DNA of 5,106 nt from Thiohalobacter sp. (GTDB lineage: Bacteria > Pseudomonadota > Gammaproteobacteria > Thiohalobacterales > Thiohalobacteraceae). The position numbers and the translations under genes were made by a program. This document shows positions 1 to 5,106 of the stretch, piece after piece. The stretch covers positions 1 to 5,106 of the forward strand of contig JALVEM010000053.1 of assembly GCA_027030825.1 (NCBI GenBank), read 5' to 3'. The notes beneath the pieces were generated by a model. That model ran no database searches, had not been told where the DNA came from, and saw only the letters and a program-made list of their open reading frames with translations. Each line of letters begins with the position of its first letter. The first letter of the stretch is position 1.

Positions 1-15
1 TTGCAGGTGCCGCCC

Positions 16-39
16 GCTCCTTCCCTGCATGCAAGGAGC
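16..39 (+). promoter_or_regulatory. Shine-Dalgarno-sequestering hairpin in the thiC leader (probable TPP riboswitch expression platform)
   Basis: GCTCCTT (16-22) is perfectly complementary to AAGGAGC (33-39), leaving a 10-nt loop. The 3' arm contains AAGGAG (33-38), the thiC Shine-Dalgarno, 8 nt before the ATG at 47. Forming the stem would block ribosome binding. A competing pairing exists: TGCAGG (2-7) with CCTGCA (24-29), which cannot nest with the first stem. The loop and 5' arm also carry TTCCCTGC (21-28), the complement of the GCAGGGAA-type sequence often found at the 3' end of TPP aptamers. Known: many proteobacterial thiC genes are controlled at translation by a TPP riboswitch. Inferred: this is the switching part. 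The aptamer itself is outside the window, so it is not demonstrated. Confidence 0.6.
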
Positions 40-46
40 AGGCATC

Positions 47-1936
<1,890 letters not shown>

Positions 1937-1958
1937 AACGGGCACGGGTCCTGCATCA

Positions 1959-1986
1959 TTGACAACCAGGCTGCCTGCGATATGGT
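1959..1986 (+). promoter_or_regulatory. Sigma-70-like promoter upstream of the small membrane protein gene
   Basis: A consensus -35 box TTGACA (1959-1964) is followed after 16 bp by TATGGT (1981-1986), which matches four of six -10 positions, including the key second A and final T. Transcription would begin near 1993, giving a leader of about 30 nt before the ATG at 2022. It starts 22 bp after the thiC stop, so the genes beyond thiC probably have their own transcription. The assignment rests on sequence match only. Confidence 0.55.
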
Positions 1987-2021
1987 AGAGGCGTGTTCAA
2001 GGTCGAAGGTGACAGGCACTG

Positions 2022-2144
2022 ATGGAACCCCTCTCGTCCGAATACCTGTTGTTCGGACTGGCAGCGATGGGTGCAATCGGACTGATCGTTCTGATTCTCT
2101 GGGTGGCCGACCGTCTGACCCGCGATCGTCGGCAGCGGTTCTGA
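2022..2144 (+). CDS. Unrecognised 40-residue single-pass membrane protein
   Basis: This short frame starts MEPLSSEYLLFG and ends DRLTRDRRQRF before a TGA. Residues 8-29 are an uninterrupted hydrophobic, uncharged stretch (Y8 to A29) long enough for one transmembrane helix. The last eleven residues carry five arginines, so the positive-inside rule predicts N-terminus out and C-terminus in the cytoplasm. AAGGTG (2006-2011) lies 10 nt before the ATG, and a strong promoter-like pair lies upstream. I do not recognise the family. The helix-plus-basic-tail shape resembles small subunits such as CcmD or CcoQ, but no cytochrome genes are nearby and the similarity is only topological. It lacks a Gly-Gly motif, so it is not an obvious substrate of the neighbouring rhombosortase. 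It ends 103 bp before that gene and could be cotranscribed with it. Confidence 0.6.
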   Translation: MEPLSSEYLLFGLAAMGAIGLIVLILWVADRLTRDRRQRF

Positions 2145-2247
2145 TTCCCTCCCTGCATCCCGTTACTTTCATCCCGTCGTCATCGCGGACGGATCGCGGC
2201 GCGGCGCCTGCCCGTGCCTCTCGGGCGCTCTCCGGCGGGGTACGCGC

Positions 2248-2826
2248 GTGAATCTCGCCCGTCAGCACTTCGTCCTGGCCGGATTGGGCCTGCTGGCCGT
2301 CCTGTTCCAGCTCGCCGGGCTGCAGGAGGCCCTGTCCTATCAGCGCGACCTGATCGAGCAGGGTCAGTTCTGGCGCCTCTGGACCGGCAATCTCGTCCAC
2401 ATCGACACCACTCACCTGCTAATGAATCTCGGCGGTCTGGTCGTCGTGGGGCTGTTCTGCGACACACGGCCGTCGGCCGCGGGGCTGCTCGTCTCGACAC
2501 TGCTGATCATGCCCGTGGTCACGCTGGGCCTCTACCTGCGGGATCCGAACGTGGGCTGGTACATGGGGCTCTCCGGAGTGCTGCACGGGTTGCTGATCCT
2601 CTGCCTGGCCCGCGGGCTGGCCGCACATCCCCGCATGAACGGCCTCCTGCTGCTCGCCATCTTCGCCAAGCTGGCCTGGGAATGGCGCTTCGGCAGCCTC
2701 ACCGGCAGCGAGCTGTTCGATTTTCCCGTCGTCACCTCGGCCCACGTCTACGGTGCGCTTGGCGGCGCCTTCATCGCTCTCTGGTTCGAGGCGGCCGATC
2801 TGCTGCGTGCGCGGGAAGAGGAATAG
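2248..2826 (+). CDS. rrtA: Rhombosortase-family rhomboid intramembrane serine protease
   Basis: This 192-residue polytopic inner-membrane protein has about six hydrophobic helices (roughly 8-28, 56-72, 78-97, 106-122, 131-146 and 162-182). The rhomboid catalytic pair is visible: S109 in GLSG (107-110), followed by VLHGLL, and H166 in AHVYGALGG. HLLMN (56-60) supplies the His and Asn of the conserved second-helix motif. The compact length, GLSGVLHG, KLAWE (141-145) and AHVYGAL are the pattern I associate with rhombosortases rather than GlpG-type rhomboids. Known role: rhombosortases cleave the C-terminal GlyGly-CTERM anchor of exported proteins, many of them type II secretion substrates. No such substrate is encoded here, so the targets must lie elsewhere. 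The start is GTG; no other in-frame start is seen just upstream, and the ribosome site (GGCGGGG, 2234-2240) is weak. It converges on the phosphatase-kinase gene. Confidence 0.85.
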   Translation: MNLARQHFVLAGLGLLAVLFQLAGLQEALSYQRDLIEQGQFWRLWTGNLVHIDTTHLLMNLGGLVVVGLFCDTRPSAAGLLVSTLLIMPVVTLGLYLRDPNVGWYMGLSGVLHGLLILCLARGLAAHPRMNGLLLLAIFAKLAWEWRFGSLTGSELFDFPVVTSAHVYGALGGAFIALWFEAADLLRAREEE

Positions 2827-2833
2827 CAGTTCG

Positions 2834-2898
2834 GAAAAACGTCGCGAGAAGCCCGTCTGCAAGGCGCACGCAGCAGACGTGATTCTCAGCAGTTTTTC
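2834..2898. terminator. Large imperfect hairpin with A-tract and T-tract, possible bidirectional terminator
   Basis: Three nested complementary blocks form a 65-nt stem-loop starting 7 nt after the rhombosortase stop: GAAAAAC (2834-2840) with GTTTTTC (2892-2898), GAGAA (2846-2850) with TTCTC (2883-2887), and CGTCTGC (2854-2860) with GCAGACG (2873-2879), around a 12-nt loop. An A5 run on the left arm and a T5 run on the right arm is the layout of a bidirectional intrinsic terminator, and it lies between convergent genes. The internal loops make it weaker than a classic terminator. It could instead be part of the adjacent repeat element. Confidence 0.4.
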
Positions 2899-2932
2899 AC
2901 CCGCATACTGCACCGAGGGCTTCGGATGATGG

Positions 2933-3026
2933 CGGATTTGCAGCCGGGCTCGGGGAGCGCTGGAGCGAAAGTCGTAGCGGGGACTACGACTTGAGCGAAG
3001 CGCCCGCGAGACCGAGCGAAAATCCG
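2933..3026. repeat. 94-nt nested hairpin inside the intergenic element
   Basis: Four complementary blocks nest in order: CGGATTT (2933-2939) with AAATCCG (3020-3026), GCTCGG (2948-2953) with CCGAGC (3012-3017), GCGCT (2957-2961) with AGCGC (2999-3003), and AAGTCGTAG (2969-2977) with CTACGACTT (2984-2992), around a 6-nt loop. GAGCGAA occurs three times as a direct repeat (2964-2970, 2993-2999, 3014-3020). The structure could form as RNA or as a DNA cruciform. There is no T-run after it, so it is not a standard terminator. Confidence 0.6.
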
Positions 3027-3040
3027 TCAGGGCCGGAGCA

Positions 3041-3131
3041 GGAAGCGGGCGATACCGCACTCTTGCAAAAACAGCTGAAACAAATGTCAGGCCTTTTCGA
3101 TATCTAAAGAATTGCGATCTTGCCCGCTTCC
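3041..3131. repeat. Perfect 10-bp inverted repeat pair around a 71-bp spacer
   Basis: GGAAGCGGGC (3041-3050) is the exact reverse complement of GCCCGCTTCC (3122-3131). The right copy is separated by one base from the right terminal repeat of the surrounding element (3133-3152). The enclosed 71 bp is more AT-rich than the surroundings and shows no gene. Confidence 0.5.
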
Positions 3132-3152
3132 GCCTTGGTGCTGTATGCGGGT

Positions 3153-4862
3153 CTAGGCCGCCAGCGCGATCAGCAGTGCAAGATTGATCAGCAGGGAAAT
3201 CAGCGCCAGCGTCTTCCAGAAGCCCAGGGGATTGCGCTCGATCAGCGGCTGGCGCGTCTCGCGCAGAAAATCCGGGTTGGGGCTGCGCAGGTCGTGCGTG
3301 AACTCCGAGAGCAGGGCATAGCGCTTCTGCGGGTCGATGGAGACGGCCTTGCGCAAGGCCTCGTCCATCCAGTGCGGCACGGCCGGGTTGGCCTCGCTGG
3401 CCGGACGATAGCGGGCGCGCCGCAGGTTGCGCGCATTCAGTTCCCGGTCGTAGGGCAGTCGTCCGGTGAGCATCTCGTAGGTGATCACCCCGAGAGAAAA
3501 GATGTCCGCCCGGTTGGTTGCCGGCAGCCCCTGCAGATACTCGGGGGCGGTGTAGTTGCGGGTGCCGAGCAGATTGTCCCGTTCCAGCGGCGTGCGGATC
3601 TCGGCGATGCCGGCGATCCGGGTGGAGCCGAAGTCGATGATCTTCACCACGCCGTGCGGATCGATCAGGATGTTCTCGGGCTTGAGATCCTGGTGCAGCA
3701 TCTCCTGGCGGTGCATCACGCGCAGCCCCTGCGCGATCTGCTCCACGATGGGGCGCACCTCGGCCGGTTCCGGCAACGGGTGGTCGTGCATCCATTCCCG
3801 CAGCGTCTGGCCTTCCACGTATTCGGTTACGTAATAGAGGAACTGGCGCTGTTCCGGGGCCGGCAGCACGCGCAGCAGGTGCGGGCTGTTCAGGCGGCGA
3901 CCGGCCCATTCCTCGTGCAGGAACTGTTCGATGTAGAGCGGGTCGTCCTCGTAATTGACCGACGGCGTCTTGAGCACGACCTTCTCGCCGCTGCGCTCGT
4001 CCAGGGCCAGGTAGATCTGGGTACGGTTGCTGGCATGCAGCTCGCGCAGGATGCGATAGCCGTCCAGCTTCATGCCGGGCTCGAGCGGTGGCGGGAAGGG
4101 GAGTTCGGTCAGGCGCCGGTAGAACTCTTCCTCGTTGCCCTCCGGCAGGGACTCGACCCGGACCACCTGGGCGCTCAGATTGTCGTCGCTGCCGGCATTC
4201 GCCGCATGCCGCAGGATGGCATCGACCGCACCTTCAGGGTTGCGATAGTGCTCGACGAGCAGCCGCTTTAGTGTGATGTCGTCGAGGAAGTCGTGCACGC
4301 CGTCAGTGGTCAGCAGATAGATGTCGCCGGTCTCCACCGGCAGTGCCTGATAGTCGATCTCCAGATGGAGATCGATGCCCATGGCGCGGCCCAGGTAGGT
4401 TTTCTTCTCGCCGACCGCCACCCGGTGATCGGTAGTGAGCTGCTCGAAATCCTCGCCGCGCAGCCGGTAGATGCGGGTGTCGCCGATGTGGAAGAGATAG
4501 GCCGTGGTGGATTTGAGGATCAGCACGCTCAGGGTCGTGACCAGGCCACGCGGTGTGCCGTACTGTTTCTGGCCCTGGCTGTAGAGCCAGCGGTTGAGCG
4601 CGCCCAGGATCTTCTCGCCCGAGGTCTCGACCGTCCAGGAATCGGGTGTACTGAAGTAGTCGTTGAGAAAGCCGGTAACGCAGGCATCCGCCGCCTCGCG
4701 CCCGCCCTCGCTGCCGCTCATGCCGTCGGCGATCACCGCCGCCACGCCCTTGGTGCGCAGCGTGTTCTCGTCGTCCGGGATGCGGATGCCGATGGCGTCG
4801 TCGTTGGCCGGCTTGACGCCTGCCTCCGACTTCTGCGCGGCGGTGATCTTCAGTTCAGCCAT
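3153..4862 (-). CDS. Bifunctional PP2C-type protein phosphatase / Ser-Thr protein kinase with C-terminal membrane anchor
   Basis: The 569-residue protein joins two opposing enzymes. A PP2C (PPM) phosphatase domain spans about residues 5-237, with metal-site motifs NDD (20-22), ADGMSG (45-50), GDTR (127-130), TTDG (185-188) and GSDDN (224-228). A eukaryotic-like kinase domain spans about 269-526, with K298 (VLK), HQDLKPEN (390-397, catalytic D392), DFG (410-412), APE (439-441) and DIFSLG (453-458). The glycine-rich loop is degenerate: ELHASNRTQIYLA (274-286) has no glycines. Residues about 548-568 form a hydrophobic helix at the extreme C-terminus, so both catalytic domains should sit in the cytoplasm, tail-anchored to the inner membrane. 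Proteobacterial proteins with this architecture are annotated as bifunctional kinase/phosphatases, and I recall one in Pseudomonas beside nitrate-assimilation genes; nothing here shows that link. The ATG at 4862 is the first start and has only a weak AGG upstream. Substrate and signal are unknown. Confidence 0.92.
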   Translation of the reverse strand: MAELKITAAQKSEAGVKPANDDAIGIRIPDDENTLRTKGVAAVIADGMSGSEGGREAADACVTGFLNDYFSTPDSWTVETSGEKILGALNRWLYSQGQKQYGTPRGLVTTLSVLILKSTTAYLFHIGDTRIYRLRGEDFEQLTTDHRVAVGEKKTYLGRAMGIDLHLEIDYQALPVETGDIYLLTTDGVHDFLDDITLKRLLVEHYRNPEGAVDAILRHAANAGSDDNLSAQVVRVESLPEGNEEEFYRRLTELPFPPPLEPGMKLDGYRILRELHASNRTQIYLALDERSGEKVVLKTPSVNYEDDPLYIEQFLHEEWAGRRLNSPHLLRVLPAPEQRQFLYYVTEYVEGQTLREWMHDHPLPEPAEVRPIVEQIAQGLRVMHRQEMLHQDLKPENILIDPHGVVKIIDFGSTRIAGIAEIRTPLERDNLLGTRNYTAPEYLQGLPATNRADIFSLGVITYEMLTGRLPYDRELNARNLRRARYRPASEANPAVPHWMDEALRKAVSIDPQKRYALLSEFTHDLRSPNPDFLRETRQPLIERNPLGFWKTLALISLLINLALLIALAA

Positions 4863-4893
4863 GAGGCGATTCTACCTGCTCGGGTTATGAGAG

Positions 4894-4943
4894 CCACGAA
4901 ATCCACGGAACCCAAAAAATGAATGGCCACGGAAACCACGGAA
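4894..4943. repeat. Degenerate CCACGGAA repeats
   Basis: CCACGAA (4894-4900) and three exact CCACGGAA copies (4903-4910, 4927-4934, 4936-4943) begin at intervals of 9, 24 and 9 bp. An inverted partial copy TTCCGTG lies at 4968-4974 and can pair with CACGGAA (4937-4943). Between them GAAAGGA (4941-4947) and TCCTTTC (4950-4956) form a 7-bp palindrome with a 2-nt spacer. Similar CCACGGAA tracts recur, from memory, between genes in many gammaproteobacteria. They begin 32 bp upstream of the phosphatase-kinase start, so they occupy its likely promoter region. No convincing promoter was found there. Confidence 0.6.
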
Positions 4944-4975
4944 AGGAAGTCCTTTCTGGCATATTTGTTCCGTGA

Positions 4976-5008
4976 CGCAGAGGGCACAGAGGCGCAGAGG
5001 TCGCAGAG
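4976..5008. repeat. Four tandem CGCAGAGG-type units
   Basis: CGCAGAGG (4976-4983), CACAGAGG (4985-4992), CGCAGAGG (4993-5000) and CGCAGAG (5002-5008) follow one another at 9, 8 and 9 bp. The units are far too short and close for a CRISPR array. Tracts of this type often accompany CCACGGAA repeats in intergenic DNA, as they do here. No coding potential was seen in the whole 4863-5106 stretch. Confidence 0.6.
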
Positions 5009-5072
5009 TGAATTCATCAATGCCACTTCATGGATGTCTTCATGGTCATTCCAGGCGCCAAATCCCCCTGTC

Positions 5073-5106
5073 GTCCCGGAACCGCGAGAAGCGCGGTATC
5101 CGGGAC
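5073..5106. repeat. 34-nt palindromic repeat at the window edge
   Basis: GTCCCGGA (5073-5080) plus ACCGCG (5081-5086) pairs with CGCGGT (5092-5097) and TCCGGGAC (5099-5106). This gives a 14-bp stem with one bulged A (5098) and a 5-nt loop AGAAG. It looks like a REP-type dispersed palindrome. The stem may continue past the window end. No T-run is visible, so a terminator cannot be claimed. Confidence 0.6.

Larger units (their letters stand above)
2899..3152. repeat. 254-bp MITE-like element with 20-bp terminal inverted repeats
   Basis: The left end (2899-2918, ACCCGCATACTGCACCGAGG) is the inverse of the right end (3133-3152, CCTTGGTGCTGTATGCGGGT) at 18 of 20 positions, and the outer 10 bp match perfectly. 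The segment holds no convincing coding frame and contains further inverted repeats (see separate entries). Its right end stops exactly at the base before the TAG of the phosphatase-kinase gene (stop at 3153-3155 on the minus strand). No clear target-site duplication is visible at the ends. Inferred: a non-autonomous transposable element or a dispersed palindromic repeat family. Whether other copies exist cannot be judged from one copy. Confidence 0.5.

Noticed and set aside
29..46. Upstream in-frame ATG at 29 as the thiC start
   Set aside because: It lies before the AAGGAG site (33-38), inside the hairpin loop, and has no ribosome site of its own; the ATG at 47 has ideal spacing.
1982..2251. 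89-residue plus-strand frame after thiC
   Set aside because: Its composition (Ser, Arg, Pro rich) shows no fold or helix, its start overlaps the promoter -10, and it conflicts with the better supported 40-residue frame.
2419..3909. 496-residue minus-strand frame running from the rhombosortase into the kinase gene
   Set aside because: It overlaps two well-supported genes in another frame, and its translation is Arg/Pro/Ala-rich with no recognisable domain; the open frame across the repeat is a GC effect.
3120..4271. 383-residue plus-strand frame antisense to the phosphatase-kinase
   Set aside because: Shadow of the minus-strand gene, without recognisable motifs.
4868..4874. TAGAAT on the minus strand as a -10 box for the phosphatase-kinase gene
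   Set aside because: It lies only six bases before the ATG, which would force a leaderless transcript, and no -35 box stands at the right distance.
4293..4922. 209-residue plus-strand frame over the start of the phosphatase-kinase
   Set aside because: Antisense to PP2C motifs that are clearly real; no domain is visible.
4976..5008. CRISPR-like array
   Set aside because: Units are about 8-9 bp with almost no spacer and are degenerate; no cas genes are present.

Overview
The window comes from a GC-rich bacterial chromosome, most likely a gammaproteobacterium. That rests on three things: a long-form proteobacterial ThiC, a rhombosortase (a family largely confined to Proteobacteria with GlyGly-CTERM proteins), and intergenic short repeats of a kind common in that class. 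No species can be named from the sequence alone. The content is ordinary housekeeping and regulatory genes with unusually repeat-rich spacers; I found no convincing multi-gene novel system.

Layout. Positions 1-46 are the tail of the thiC leader and contain a 7-bp hairpin that buries the thiC Shine-Dalgarno. This looks like the expression platform of a TPP riboswitch whose aptamer would lie upstream of the window. thiC (47-1936, +) is complete and keeps the substrate, metal and [4Fe-4S] residues. A good sigma-70-like promoter (1959-1986) follows and leads into a 40-residue single-pass membrane protein (2022-2144, +) that I do not recognise. After a 103-bp spacer comes a GTG-started rhombosortase-family intramembrane serine protease (2248-2826, +).

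The 326-bp convergent spacer 2827-3152 has no gene but is packed with inverted repeats. A 65-nt A-tract/T-tract hairpin may act as a terminator. After it comes a 254-bp segment bounded by 20-bp terminal inverted repeats (18 of 20 matching), with a further large nested hairpin and a 10-bp inverted pair inside. It resembles a small non-autonomous mobile element or dispersed repeat, and its right end touches the stop codon of the next gene.

On the minus strand, 4862-3153 encodes a PP2C-type phosphatase fused to a Ser/Thr protein kinase, with a C-terminal membrane anchor. Its upstream region (4863-5106) carries degenerate 9-bp-phased repeats (CCACGGAA and CGCAGAGG units) and a 34-nt palindrome that reaches the window edge. 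No gene is visible there.

The genes do not form one pathway. thiC makes the thiamine pyrimidine, the protease probably processes GlyGly-CTERM surface or secreted proteins encoded elsewhere, and the phosphatase-kinase is a signalling protein of unknown input. The small membrane protein and the rhombosortase may share a transcript.
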